Assembly (NCBI RefSeq): GCF_032062135.1
Contig: NC_092859.1
Location: forward strand, 88,541,593 to 88,605,592
Length of the DNA: 64,000 bases
Source: Pyxicephalus adspersus
Taxonomy: Eukaryota > Chordata > Amphibia > Anura > Pyxicephalidae
Direction: 5' to 3'
Position 1 is the first letter of the stretch. Every line of letters starts with the position of its first letter. The notes beneath the pieces are model-generated. The model saw only the letters and a program-made list of their open reading frames with translations, was not told the origin of the DNA and searched no databases. Positions 25,457-38,446 of this stretch are shown piece after piece. The position numbers and the translations under genes are program-made.

Positions 25457-28400
25457 AAATGTAATGCCCAGGCAGCTTTTGGAGAGATAGCTACCTGTTT
25501 ATGGCTTGTCTACAAATATGTTATGCAGGTAAAAGCACGAGATTACAAATTGCAAGCTTTGCTAATGAAAGTTTCTTGGTCTTAGAAGGTTGTAATAGTT
25601 TTGGAATTATAAAGCCATTAGATAGTACAGTTACAACAAAATTAGCCTTAAACTTGCCAGTCATTTTAAATGACACATTAGTTATATATGTGGCAAAAAG
25701 CAGTTGTGGAGGCTGCGTAGTGGAACGTGCCAGGTATTCTGACTGCATGTGAATCTGTACCAATTATGTTTCAAACCAAAGAGGTATACAAATGTATATG
25801 ATTATGAAGAAAGCATATAGTTAGCCAGATAACATTTATTGTTAGGCCTCCCCATTTGAACTAGATGAAGGCATAGAAAGCAGAAATTAACCATTTGTCC
25901 TCTTAAAAACCTAAACAAAGGCTGAAAACTGTTGTTTAAATCTGCCTGAATTACCAGTAACACCTAATGCTACTAAGAAATTAATTAAAAAATTGGCAAG
26001 AGGTTGAAACCCCTGTATTGGTTTCAGCCACTGCACTTTCGACTCTGTATGTTCAGCAAGATAATGCACATGAAAGGGTCTACTTCATGAGTTACTTTAA
26101 CTCTTGTATCTCACAATGAGGAAAGCTTTGAAGTATTTTGATGATGTGCAAGTACAGTCTAGATTACACATTTGCATATAAGAAAATGTTTGTTTTGTTT
26201 AGTCTAGTATTGGCCTGAACCAAAAATCCCAGTTTACCCTTCACCAACCTTTGACAGCAACCAAAACCAATAGAGAAAAACTAACCAATTCATAGTAATA
26301 AAAACTGTATTATCATAGTGATAAACTAAAAGAACACTTGCAGAGATACCACTATCCAGTTGAATGTGCCATGTGATTACAGCTTTGGCACCCAATTACC
26401 AATTTTAAACAATTCATCATAATGTACTATACAGCCAGATATTCATGTTTTTATTTTATCATTAATAGCCTATTTCCACAATTTAAATTGTACCAGAGGA
26501 TATTAAAGCAAACGTATTGGAAGACTTCATGCTTTGTGACCTCATATTTAACAACAATCCACTCTTTTTAAAAACAATTTTCTTATCAACAAGCCAGACT
26601 TGTTTATTTCACAACTGAAGCCTTAGGCATATCCTCATTTTACATCCCAAGAGAAAGGAAACTGAAGGCAAGTAATAAAAAGTTACTAAGCAAACAAGAC
26701 AGGAGACATTGCATAATCTAAATGATTTTCTTGAATCGGTATTGATGTCTATAATAATACATTATGTCTACAAGCAGGTGCCAAAAAGAATGTTAGGACT
26801 ATTAGCTGAAGAAAATGCAGCTTTTAGTGGTGGAAACCACAGCTGTAGCCATAAAAAATTGCTTCTTAAACTAAGTGTGGAAACCCACAAATGGGACAAT
26901 CACCAATTTGGAAAAGGGTGCCCCCCCACCTGCAATTTATGTGCACAGTCCTGTCTCAAATCCAGTTGAACAGCACTGCCATGTAATAGTTCTGTCCAAA
27001 CTCATCCAGAGGATTTGGTAAAAAGCTACTTGCTGTAGGGTCTGTTTTTAGCGAGAGTTTAGCATAATTTGTACAACTGGTAATTGTTCACTGACCACCA
27101 TTTTACATTGCTGGTCACTCTCAAACTGGCAGGTAGTGAAGTATCCAGAAATAGTGGTACTACTTCTCCACTTAAAAGGTATATGGGAGCATGTTCCCAT
27201 AAACACTTACAAAAGTAACCTATTCACTGACACCAATTTAAACTGGCACTTTCTCACAAACAGCAATGCAAATGAGTAAATTGAGACCATGGTACTGTAA
27301 TTAATGCATATTTTGTGAAATGTGGTAATGTGTGCCATGCATATAATCAGCCAGAAGAAGTAGGTTTTAAATATCTTGGCTCCCTTAGCCTTTCTCCCTC
27401 TGTCAGCCTAGTGTGGCCATACAAAATGTTAATTGCAGTATAGTTTGAGGACTTCATTGAGTGCCTTGTTTTATGATTCACAATTCTAGCAATGTCCCTC
27501 TTTGCCACCTAACTGTGCAACCTAATTTGGATCAATGGAAAGTGATAGTACACGCAAGTTGACAGTGTAGGAATGCAAGGGGGAAAAACACAGGCATGAA
27601 GCAGGGGGAAAGGGAAAATCAAGGTTTCCTATTCCTATTAGAGTCCTTCAGTTAAATATTTAGGAACCCATGCAAAAACTGATATAGCATTAAGAATAAC
27701 AAGAGAGGTTCAGGTGAGATTACAAAAATATGAAAGCTATGTCTATATAGGACATATTTCTACACACCCAACCTAAGTTATGTGTATCAAGTAACTAACA
27801 GTAACTGTAATAAAATGCAGAATTGAACAATGACAAAGCACAATACAAAAACAAGTACATCGGGAAAAACCTAATTGCATAAAAGTATATTTTGAAGAAC
27901 TGAGTAGAAGGCCGAAAAAATTCACAAAACCTTTTCTGAGAACACATACTCCAAAGGGAACCCATGGGGCTGCCAATACCGGTTTGTTTTTTAAGGTGCA
28001 GGCTTCAGGTTTGTCATACTGATCATGCAATCTCAGAAGAATACCTTCAGACACCAGAAAAAAACAACCAGATACAAAAATATCACAGTTAACAAGAAAT
28101 TCTGGGAAAAAGTATTATTTACTCCAGTGACAGGTAATTACAAATGATACTGACATACAATGGCTTGCCAAAGACACTAAAAGCATCACTGGCTATAAGG
28201 AGGTTTCACATAACAAAACATAGCCTAAGTATTGAACCTAACTGAAACCTCTACGATGAATAAGGTGAATCTAATATTACCTTCCCTCCTCCACTGTAAG
28301 GTTTGAAGACATTAAACCTCAGAACTACAGCTCGGGTTAGTTTAGATGTACATTATTTGTTAAAGCAGACTCCACTATATCTATTGTTAAAACAATAATA

Positions 28401-29859
28401 TGTATTGATCAACAACAAAAAGAGCACTTTTAGCCCTTCTTGAGACTTAGAGTAGTATTAAACACTGTTTTTGTAATAAGTTTATTTTTTTTTTAGAGAA
28501 CTATTATCTCTTGGCAGAAGGGCTACTTGCTCCATAAACCCTAGCACCAAGAAACAGTGTATTCAAGCCTAACATATAGATATTGCTTAATATCCTAACA
28601 TATCCAGTGCCAATTAATTCCTAATAGAGAGGCTGGGTATTGATTTCCCTGCCTGTGCATCAGAGCCTCTCCTGTGTATTGTTACACGGAGCATCAGCAT
28701 GTTAAGCCACAATGCAGTCAGGGGTACTGGAATGGGAGGCTACTGCAGACCTACAGGAGTTCCTGTAAGGCGAAGTAACCACTCTAAAACCAGAACTGGA
28801 GGACAGAGTTAATTTTAATGATCAACTGGATAATGACGAGCTTAAGACATATGGCCAACATCATGCACAGTAAATGCTTAAGCATGCTGCTGTATTTTTT
28901 TTTTTTTTAAATATTGAGCTTGACAAACTATTGACAATAGACTATTGACAAGACTATATTTATAAATGCCCAATATTTACTGACTTGAATAAATCAAATA
29001 TCGTATCTAGAATGACACAGAACAAATAAAAATAAAAATATATATAACTAAGTAAAAAAAAAATAAAAGTTAGGGTGCTTCCTGGTTTCAAAACTGATAA
29101 TAACTATTAGTCAGCAGACATGTGTGATGCTTTGGCTGGACAATCCAGGCATCAACCATTTAGCATGCAGAAGTAACCTAAAGTGGAACTAAACTCAAAG
29201 AGAAGATTTCCTTTGTTTTAAGCAACATCTAGAAAAGTTACCTGTGTGTATGTGGTACCCTTAAAAACAAACCACTTGTCTGAATTCTTTGTAAAACAAC
29301 AGCAGTGAGCTTTGTATGTGAAGATGCCTACAGCTTTTTTTTTGCCATTCTTCCTTCAAAGGCCGTATGCCATCAAGCAAGTGATTATGAAAAAATAACC
29401 ATTAAAAATATATTTAAATTTTGTAACCTGCAAATAACAAAATGATTTTCGTAATACCAGCATTCTGTTTGCACAAACAGACCACACCTTGTGTCCCTAT
29501 AGGTACAGACAAAAAAATGTCAGCAAACCTGTATGATGAGTGGGTGATTAAAAAAAAAAAAAGGCCTTTAACCCCCCTTTATGCTTTTGCAATGTGGCAC
29601 TCTTACATTGTCCTCTTCTGCTTGGTGTCTTGCTGTCCATGAAGCTGCTCATGTACTGTAGCACATGAACAAAAACCCCTACATTTTAAATATCTTTTGC
29701 TGAAGTCTCCTGGGATATTAACATCACCTTAAATTAACATTAGTTCACATTCAGAAAATAGGAATCCCTGCAGGGATGTGAGGATAAGTTTCAGTAATTA
29801 AATGTTAAATAATAAATGTTATAAACCATGTAGACCACGTCTTCACAAGGACAAGAGTT

Positions 29860-30084
29860 GGTTAAGGTGCCCTAGGATTTTGATGCCACTTAAACTTGGT
29901 ATTTATCAACTTACAAAGGAGTATGGTGGAGGGATTTTACTTCCCAAATATCCTAGAGGTAACAGGAAAACCCAAAGTAACAGCTTGGGTTGATTTCCAA
30001 GTAAAGGCAGGCTTTCCTATCGCCTTTCATAGATTATGTACATTTAATGGGATTGAGATTGAATATAGAATATACAAAGAATAA
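29860..30084 (+). pseudogene. Possible LINE reverse-transcriptase fragment
   Basis: Two overlapping frames give CPRILMPLKLGIYQLTKEYG followed by GG..LP, and a shifted INLQRSMVEGFYFPNILEV. The order P-R-I...L...K-E-x-G-G...LP-N resembles the conserved block near the end of the reverse transcriptase in L1/Tx1-type LINEs. The fragment is short and frameshifted, so this is only a suggestion. Confidence 0.3.
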
Positions 30085-31064
30085 TATCACTTGAGCTAAA
30101 AAAAAATCTTCATAGCAAGCCATTAGTGGAATACAGAAGAAAAATGTAATATCATCATTTGTAGTTACTTGCACTGAAAGAAGCTCACAAACAGTTCTTG
30201 CCTAGCAGCTACAGGAGCACAAATTCACAAGTCTTTCACATTTTATTATGTTTACAGTTCATATCACGCTGAGACTTTGCATACTTTTTCCTAGAATCTA
30301 CATCAGTAATGGATTATAAACCATTTCCAGCCAGCTTCCCGTTGGGTGAATGGTAATATTAAAAACTGTAGCTTATGCTTTCCCAGGACCATCTTACCAA
30401 GCTTTGTTTCGATGTGAATTGCATATTCATTATTGAGTATTCACTATAATTATCCACGCATGTGAAGGTGAATTAGGTGTATAGGGATTTTTCTTTTTTT
30501 ACATGAATACATACATTGACTAAATGCAAAATATAAAGTCTTAAAATTTTAGAAAATCAGGCTCATCTGGCCTATTTTTTTTTGCTCCATCTGTGCAAAT
30601 AATGGCATGAATATGCATTGACCATGTGGTACTGATTAGATATCATTTGTGTAAGTAGCCACAGAAAACCTAAGAATTGCAAAATCCTTTTAATCTTATG
30701 TAAGACTGGCAATTATCAGGCTGCTTCTTAAATCTTAGGAGTTGAAAAGCTCTATTGGTTAGAGTTACTATTGGAAGATTGCTATTGACAGGCCAAATCC
30801 TTTGAGCAAAATTGTTTAAAGACAAACAACCACTTAACAGTTGTTAAGATATAAGCTGTCTATTTTCATCCAGGTAATAAAGAAGTCATCAACTACCCAG
30901 CACATTGATGCATCATCAACCTAACGTATACTACTTCCTAATATTGGCCTACTACTGATACAGATATAGGCTGAACAAAGATAGTATCAAGCCGTGAGCC
31001 TGAAATTAAATCATTAGGAATAAACTATAAATATGAGAGGTAAAGGTGTTTAATTTTAAAGGTA

Positions 31065-31369
31065 CAGGCTAGCTCAATGTTTCTCAAAAGTTTTAACATT
31101 GAGGATCCCCTTGAAATAACCTTCTGGTCTTTAGGGAACCCCTGCTACAATTACTATATCCACAGCTCACAGTACGTTAGTGTGGTGGTCAGTGGAGAGA
31201 ATGTCTCTTACGTTGCTGGCCATTGGGAAGAATGTCACCCTTACAGATAGCCAAAAATATCATTAAGTCTTTAATAAACTGACCCAAGAGTAACAAACTG
31301 GTCATTGCTCAAGGAACTCCTCTTGGAACCTCTGGCAGAACCCTTGCTTATAAAAACTGGTCTAGCCTG
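31065..31369. mobile_element. Non-autonomous DNA element with CAGGCTAG termini
   Basis: The left end caggctag (31065-31072) and right end ctagcctg (31362-31369) are perfect inverted copies, with weaker pairing further in. No coding frame. The immediate flanks do not show a clear target duplication, so the ends may be slightly off. Confidence 0.5.
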
Positions 31370-31575
31370 AATAAAATTAAATGCATAAAAAGTAGAAAAT
31401 TCCACCCTCAGAGCTTCCCCTTTGGAATTTTGGTATTACTAAACACCATCATACTACCCCAATTTTGGACATTTCGTCCATGAGGACTAAAATGTTTGGC
31501 ACGATGTTTGGCACTTCATTGGGTTTCCATTATAAGCTGACCAACACACTATTGTGGTTACATGGCTAGACCTAC

Positions 31576-31680
31576 ATTATATTATTACAGTATTTATATA
31601 GTGCCAACATATTACACAGCGCTGTACAAAGGCCATAGTCATGTCACTAGCTGTCCCTCAAAGGGTCTCACAATCTAATC
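31576..31680 (-). mobile_element. SINE 3' part with (AAT)n-type tail
   Basis: On the minus strand: gagaccctttgagggacagc, then tagtgacatgactatggcc, tgtacagcgctgtgtaata and tgttggcactatataaatac ending in taataat. It is the same family as 40602-40903, truncated before the tRNA-like head. Confidence 0.75.
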
Positions 31681-32985
31681 CAAAAAAGGCTCTGCAACAT
31701 TTCCCATAATAGCACTTCAGTAGCTTAAATGTTTGGAAATAGGCTTTCATTAGCCTTTTATTGCCTGGAATGTTTGGGGCCAGTGTTGACACAATCTCAC
31801 AATTTAGAAGTAGTTACTGCTTCTCTTCATTCAAGTACACAGCTGTCTGCAAACGTTGGCAGTATTGTTCATATTTAGAAAGTTACAACAGTCAGGCAGC
31901 AGTTTAACAAGAATTCTGAGAAGACAAATTACAGAAAGGTTCATTTTACCTAAGCATTTGTTCCTTACACAATTCAGGTAATAGAGAATCTCTGCCAATA
32001 AAATACATTTATATCCAAGAAATGAACAGGCCATAAAAATGTAGCGAAACTAAAGGACAGCTGATTACATCAACACCTACTCCTCAGATAATATGCACAG
32101 ATCTACACTCTAAAAATACATTGTGTTTCTAAAATTGTATGCTAAAAAAGGACAGAATATTTTGTGCAAACCAAGCGATGGACAAGAAAGATTTTTCGCC
32201 AGAAAATGAAAAGGGAAAGCAATAGCATAAAAAGTTAAATAAAGCATGATACATAAAAGCATTAAAAACTAACTATATCTACTATAATTCCTCACATGTT
32301 TAGCTAGTATATTGAAGTATATATACAGTATGTGAATAAGCAGCAACACAATTCTGGAAACATACATTTCCAATAAACACCATTTGATGGTTGTATGCAA
32401 AGTGTTCGTATAGCTTATACAGTATATATATATTACATACTTAAAGAGTTATGAGGAAATTATTACAATTATGAGGAAAGTATTCCCAGAAAACACAGCA
32501 GCTGTGTGGAAATGATAAAGGTTTATGAAGGTTAAGTAGGAATGCACTTTCTGAAGACTGTTTTGTGTCACTTCCTTTCTTCTATCATCAGGCTATTCTG
32601 AAGCAAGTTTGAATCTGAATGGTAAGTAGAGATGTAGAATCAGTATTGCAGCCAACAATTGTGTATCTGGAGACAGATTTGTTAAAAATGTGCTGACTCC
32701 AATGCCACACCCCTATTGGTAACTATGAGAAAAATCTTAGCAATGCCACCGATATTCTGCTGAATAGGTAGAAGAGAGAACGATCTAACTTTTAACGGAG
32801 GCCAAACCAAGGCACTGTCAAGTTTGTTAAGGTAAGTTTCGTTTTATGTCTTTCAGAGAATTGGCTAAGCATGGTTTAGAGGACCAGCATGACAACAAAT
32901 CTGCTTTATCCCACATGCAGGAGAAAGAAGCTTTAAAGATAAGCAATCAAAAACCTGAATTCAGATACTTTGCAAAAATAAGCCT

Positions 32986-33271
32986 AAGGCTATGTACAAA
33001 CATACAATAATTGTCACTGCTGTATGTTGTCCTTTCCAACGACATACGGCACTGTTCCGTTCAATGGAGAGGGAAGGTGGAGAATGATGGAGCAGCATCC
33101 CGCAGCACTCTTGTCCTATACTTGTATTACAATTGTTCCTCGTTCATGGATCCCCCAGGACAGATCTATGAATGACATTGGAGGAGTGCTGTATACATGC
33201 CAGACTTTCATCCCATATCAGTCCTGAGGCGATTATTAGACGAGAATCACCTGACATGTGTACATAGCCTT
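32986..33271. mobile_element. Foldback element with AAGGCTATGTAC termini
   Basis: aaggctatgtacaaacat (32986-33003) and acatgtgtacatagcctt (ending 33271) are inverted copies with one mismatch over the last 17 bp. Just inside the left end is aataattgtc, also present in the element at 62440-62790. No coding capacity beyond a meaningless short frame. Confidence 0.65.
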
Positions 33272-35216
33272 ACATTACAAATGCACAAAAGATAAATCAA
33301 GTTATACCCCAAAATGTTAGGTTACATTTCAAAAACCATTTTGAATGCCAAGGTAAGACACACTGATGTTAAACAATGTATTGAACGTGGCGTGTACTTC
33401 CTACTTGAATAAAGATTCACTTTTCCTTATCCTTTTCCTAGTTTATGAAGAACAATGAACTACTCACAACAACAATTACAATGCCTTAACTGTGGACTTA
33501 GTTTCATTGTTATACCACCTTGCTTTCCTCATTTGGGCCATCTTCCTTAACCACTTCACTATCACCAGTACAAACAACTCTCAGAATCACACCATTGTTT
33601 TTGTGACACTTTCCATAATTAATGCTCTTTTGTAGTTTACCTGGTATTGAAAATCTTGGTGTCAATTGTCATTTTTTAAAGTGGCAACTTGGGCATTTGT
33701 AGCCTGAAAATTAAATTCAACATCAAAACATATGATCTAAAAGCAGGCCAGTAGCATAAAAAAAAATAGAAGTTTCAAATTTGTATGTAGTACAATACTT
33801 GCAGAACTGGCTTTCAAACATTTTTTTTCATATTTTGGACGTGGCTATCAGCATTGCCAATATTTTTTCACAAGTGTGTAGCTTCTCAGTCAGTACCTGG
33901 CTTGATTACTAAAACCTTTCCACTGTAAGCTGAAGTGCCTGGGAAGAGGAGCATGTAAGACATGAATGAAGGATGATTTAGCTCACCCAAGGGAGATAAA
34001 GGTGAATAGTAACTAGATTTTGTTTGATGTTAATATTGTTATACAGGAACATTTAGTTGTTAATTTAGAATGAAAGTTAGTTAGCATTTTAACAATTCAT
34101 GTAAAAAAATATTTTCTGAAACAACATCTACTTGTAAAAACTATCACAATACAAGATAATCATAAAGAAGAAACCCAGTAGAAAGTATGCATTCAAATGG
34201 AGTGGAAAAAAAAACAAAAAAACAATGCAATGCCAATCATGAATTATGTCTCTCAGTGTTCTCTGTGAGCTAATGTGGTGGAAGATGTGATGGTGCTGTG
34301 TGTGTGGGGGGATGTTGATGTGAATATAATCAGTTCTTCACTTTAGCCCAATAATCTCCATTCCACAAATCTGTAGGACCATATAAATAAAAACAAAAAT
34401 GGCACAACACAAACAGTCGGAGGAAATTGCCATCAATTAAATTGTACAGCTAGAGAGAAGTGGTGTAAACATGAAGTTGAAATTCACACCTATGTTGTAT
34501 ACATTGAGGCAATGTCATTAAGTCAATAATCCAAACAATTTAAGTCTCTATGCTATGGCAGCACCAGGAGATACTTTTCTGCTTTGCCAGCAATGCAAAT
34601 CATTATGAGAACTCAAATGGGGCCACATATCTTTGATGGAAGACATACTAAGTGGCAATTCGTGGATTTTAACTTACTTCTTCGGTTTTCTGCTGTTCTG
34701 AATACTGTAACATTTTAGACTGACACTTTCTTCCTGTCTCCTATCTTTGTGGCACTGACCAGATGGCAAGAAACACAGTCAGAGACTGATTTTGCCTTTT
34801 ACCATTCGGTTCAAAACTCCACTTTAAGAAGGAAAAATAAACATAGTCTAAACTGTACATATTGCATTCCTTATTTCTAAAACCAAAAAAAAGACTCTGC
34901 AGCTAAAATTCATTCTATACCTAAAATGCCTTTTCAGTTTATTGTGCTCCAACATTTCCACTGGCATTTATAAAGGAACATTCATTATCCTTCAAAGAAT
35001 TCTGGTACCATGCTCCACACCACACTTCTTGGCATCACTACAAATTACATCTGCTGTATCCTGTACCAGCAACATTAAAGCACCTAAAAATAAAACACAT
35101 CATCTCAAAGTAGACACAGCGCAAGGTCACACGTGGCAAAAAGCAACAAACTAAGCCTGGCTGCTGTGAAAAATGTGCAGAATGTAGACAGAAGAATTTC
35201 AAATATAACTTTTTAC

Positions 35217-35354
35217 CATGACTGTGAATAATTCCTGGGCTTAGTGTGGCCTGGACTAAGTCTTTGGTAGGAGATAGGTATGCGTCTTTACCCTGACGGT
35301 GGCTCATCTTTGTCGGTAGGATCACTGGAGAATCATCATTGCTTGATAAAACAG
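35217..35354 (-). CDS. OSBPL8: OSBPL8 coding exon with internal start MSHRQG
   Basis: A 138-bp exon. The acceptor is TTTTCTTACAG|CTGTTTTATC and the donor AGTCATG|GTAAAAAG, phase 1 in and phase 1 out. It encodes VLSSNDDSPVILPTKMSHRQ, then GKDAYLSPTKDLVQATLSPG and IIHSHG. Human ORP8 reads VVANSDESQLLTPGKMSQRQ-GKEAYPTPTKDLHQPSLSP. The Met in KMSHRQG corresponds to the start of the short ORP8 isoform, so this exon supports both long and short proteins. TPTKD/SPTKD is a possible proline-directed phosphorylation site. Confidence 0.95.
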
Positions 35355-35747
35355 CTGTAAGAAAATAAGCATATACTAAAGATTAATTCTCTGGTATAGG
35401 AGAACGGGACGTATGTTACGTAAAGTTAGCAATAGGTCTAATTTTGCAAACACTGGCCTTTACAGGAACATCTAGAATAAACAAGAATAAAGGGCATACC
35501 ATAATAAAATCTTACTTTTTTTGCAGTCTACATTGACTGGTGCTCTTGTTTGAAGGACAAGAAAGATATTTCAAAATGGTAAAAATTCAAAAAGGGTGGT
35601 AAAGATCACCCCCTGACCTACTGATAATCACCTCTTCAGTGATTCCTACAACTCTGCAAAATGGGATAGCATTTGGCAGAAAAATAATGAGAAACTAGTT
35701 TAAAAGAGGCTTTTGTTGTCTGGTAAATTCAGGTATTTTGAAGTTTA

Positions 35748-35881
35748 TTTATAAAGCAGTGAATCTGACATTCCCAAAAACATTTCCTGGGGGAGAATCT
35801 TCTAGGTCTATGTGTTTTAGTGGCAGTAAATAATACACCAGGGAATGTTTTAGGGACTGTCCCGATTCACTGCTTTATAAA
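35748..35881. mobile_element. 134-bp MITE with perfect 18-bp terminal inverted repeats
   Basis: tttataaagcagtgaatc (35748-35765) and gattcactgctttataaa (35864-35881) are exact inverted copies. An inner pair (acatttcctggggg and caccagggaatgt) continues the foldback. A diverged relative is at 8482-8575. It lies about 400 bp upstream, in transcript sense, of the exon at 35217-35354. No coding potential. Confidence 0.85.
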
Positions 35882-36433
35882 CATACCTCTTGGTTTAAAA
35901 TTGTTTACAGGTTTTCTTTTCTCAACTAGTAGATAAATAGAATCTGTGAGCACAGGTAATTCACAAAAAGTCAAAGAAACTAAACCTATGTTTCCCAGAA
36001 TTACCAGTCTATGATTTTCTAACCTGCAATGGAAATGTGGCAGCCTGAATGGAATTTATTGCAATTGTCAAACCAGCAATATTTTCTGTATCCATGTCAA
36101 ACACTTCAACTCAGTGACCTCAGTTATGAAATTCTAAAAGCATTCAAATAATCGATTATATAAATAAAGGTTAGCAAATATGGAAACTACCATTACAAAG
36201 TTATTTTAAAGGTAAATGCGCTAGGCCTGTCATCCTTATCCCTGCTTTTCTAAACAGCATGTAAAAATTGTCAGATCACCCATTTTTACATCATTACGAT
36301 TGTGATCTTTTACTGTGTCTCCTAAGTAGAATAACTGAGCTGTTACAAAAAAAAGTGTACAAAACAAAATCAATTCATCACCTCCTCATATGCAAAAGGC
36401 CCAAATAAAGCTTTAATTTTTTATGCGAAAAGG

Positions 36434-36501
36434 GCAGCACTGCGTAATATGTTGGCGCTATATAAATCCTGTTTAACAATAATAATAATAATAATAATAA
36501 T
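36434..36501 (+). mobile_element. LINE/SINE 3' tail ending in (AAT)n
   Basis: Reads gcagcactgcgtaatatgtt, then ggcgctatataaatcctgtttaac followed by eight AAT units. This is the 3' end shared with the LINE at 52327-52720 and, in a variant form, with the SINEs. It is the only plus-orientation copy in the window. Confidence 0.75.
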
Positions 36502-36677
36502 GCGATATGTGTGCTTAATATTATCATATACTCCCAACCATGTGCAACATACAGATTTTCTGCAATTGCAAGTTCATAGATTTAGTTCTACAGAACTAAG
36601 CCCATCTGTTAACAAAAAAGAATGACAGGTGTAGCATATAAAAGCAAAGCATTATGGCTACAAAGCCAACCAATATC

Positions 36678-36724
<47 letters not shown>
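36678..36724. repeat. (AAT)n microsatellite
   Basis: About 15 uninterrupted AAT units. No element body is attached on either side, though a tail of the (AAT)n-ending family lies 180 bp away. Confidence 0.9.
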
Positions 36725-36726
<2 letters not shown>

Positions 36727-37268
36727 CAAAAAATGTAGGAATGGTAAGGGGCTTTGGAATAGAAATGGTTAAGGTTATGTCACTGTGCAAGTAAATCCTT
36801 TGCACACCTGGTGCTCATATCATAGCTGGTAATTAAACTGAGCCAAACTGGCAGACACAGACCTATTTTTAGGCTGATTCAGGAGTTATATCCCTGGAGC
36901 ATTATCTTTGTAGCTTTTCTCCCAAGTTATTATATTAAACAAGAGCTGTAAAATGTAGCGTCATTAAGAGAGCACACTCAAAATCAGTGTCATGAGACTA
37001 ATAGAAATTTGTATTTATGTACATTGTTCAAAGGTCACTTCTAAACGCTCTAAACATTCATTTATTGCCAGTATGGTAGGTGACATTTAGTTACAATGTG
37101 TGCAAAATATAGCATGGCTAAGCTCAATTATGTCATTAATACACAACATTGAACTTCTAATATGGGTTCACAAAAAAATTAATTCACTAAAAATTTTCAC
37201 CTAGAAGACCCAATTTTCACCAAGAAACCCAATTTGTCTAATGTGCAAGAAACAATTCTGAATGAATT

Positions 37269-37316
37269 CAATTTTGTATTGTACAATTTCTCCAATTTTG
37301 TATTGTACAATTTCTC
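37269..37316. repeat. Perfect tandem duplication of 24 bp
   Basis: Two exact copies of a 24-bp unit beginning caattttgtattgtacaa, at 37269-37292 and 37293-37316. The unit contains the palindrome ttgtacaa. Confidence 0.9.
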
Positions 37317-38235
37317 TAATTATGTGCATACTTTTTTATTAGAGGTGTGAGATGAGCCATCCAATGTAGCTAAACCAAGAGCACATGGCCTGTTAACAGG
37401 AGGGTCTGTCTCCGTAATCGTATATTACACACCATTCTACATTTCCTTGATCTCTTAAATGCACATTGGTGGATGTAAAAATGAACAAGAACTATTTTCC
37501 ACAATGAAATGTATATAAGGCGCTATACTCGCCCAAAATATTATTAGGCTGTGCCGGAGGATGTTGTAGGCAGAAGCAAAAAAACAAAAACAAAAACAAA
37601 AAAACAGCCTGGTGGTTACTGAAAAGTGCTGATGCTGGGAAGAATGCCGTACGGTAATAATGGAAATAATGTAATGCTTTAAGTCATGTCAATAAGTATG
37701 CACAAGTCATGTGTTTTGACACATTCTAATAAGTAATAGGTGATAAATCTTAAGCGTACAGTTTTCCACAAATCTGCAGGAGAAATCTAGCACAAAAAAT
37801 CTTTGTATGAATCCAATAACAATTTCACAGTTTACTGATCCTCTTGTTGTGATTACTTACATTTGTATCTCTTATCTCCCTAATATTATGGGAATGATAG
37901 AAGTATTTCCATCAAGATCTCAACTACATTACAGTTCAGCAGACCAATTATTTAAGGTATTAATTTTGCACACAACCAACCAAGTTGATATTCTGGTTAA
38001 AGCTTCCAAAATATTCGACATACACTAAAGTTTTTTTCTTCTCTTTTTAGGAAAGTGATTTTAAATTCTGGTTGGATGTAGTCAATGGTGTATTTTGGAT
38101 TGATTTTTACGAACCCATCTAATGCATTTCCAAATATCTGGAACCCTAGGAAAATCAGTTTTTTCTGAGTGATTGGCTGATGAATTCCCTACAGAATATT
38201 TTCTCAGGTTAAATGGGAAAATCTGCCCAAACATA

Positions 38236-38446
38236 GGGCTGAATAATTAAAGTTCTCCAAGGATGAAGAAGATACACTTTCATGATTGAACCTGGGTGAT
38301 TCAGCAACCCTGGAATGGCTTTCTTCAAAATAATTTGATAACAAATGTTTTGAATCCTGGATCAAATCCTTTCCAGGTTTGCTGGATCACCCAGCTTCAC
38401 TGTGCTTCACTTCCCCAGCCCTGGAGAACATAAATAAATCAGGCCC
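38236..38446. mobile_element. Foldback MITE, about 211 bp
   Basis: The left side gggctgaataattaaagttc and right side (reverse complement gggcctgatttatttatgtt) pair, as do gggtgattcagcaaccctgg and the reverse complement of ccaggtttgctggatcaccc. The whole element is a long imperfect hairpin with no open frame. A TA lies close to each end, but I do not assign the duplication. Confidence 0.65.

Larger units (their letters stand above)
14862..35216 (-). other. Large OSBPL8 intron, 5' part
   Basis: Holds the hAT-type MITE (16617-17220), AT and CA microsatellites (19318-19348, 19744-19782), a short CAG/CTG-ended element (20838-21004), small tandem repeats (22126-22171), a foldback (25258-25456), a possible LINE scrap (29860-30084), a CAGGCTAG-ended element (31065-31369), a SINE tail (31576-31680) and a foldback element (32986-33271). 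Nothing else was recognised. The 121-codon frame at 18596-18961 has no recognisable homology. Confidence 0.65.

Noticed and set aside
27773..28054. 93-codon minus-strand frame with donor-like end, considered as an extra exon
   Set aside because: No similarity to ORP8 and no suitable acceptor with matching phase; conserved-looking composition alone is not enough.
36596..36805. Poly-leucine frame on the minus strand
   Set aside because: Translation of the (AAT)n microsatellite.
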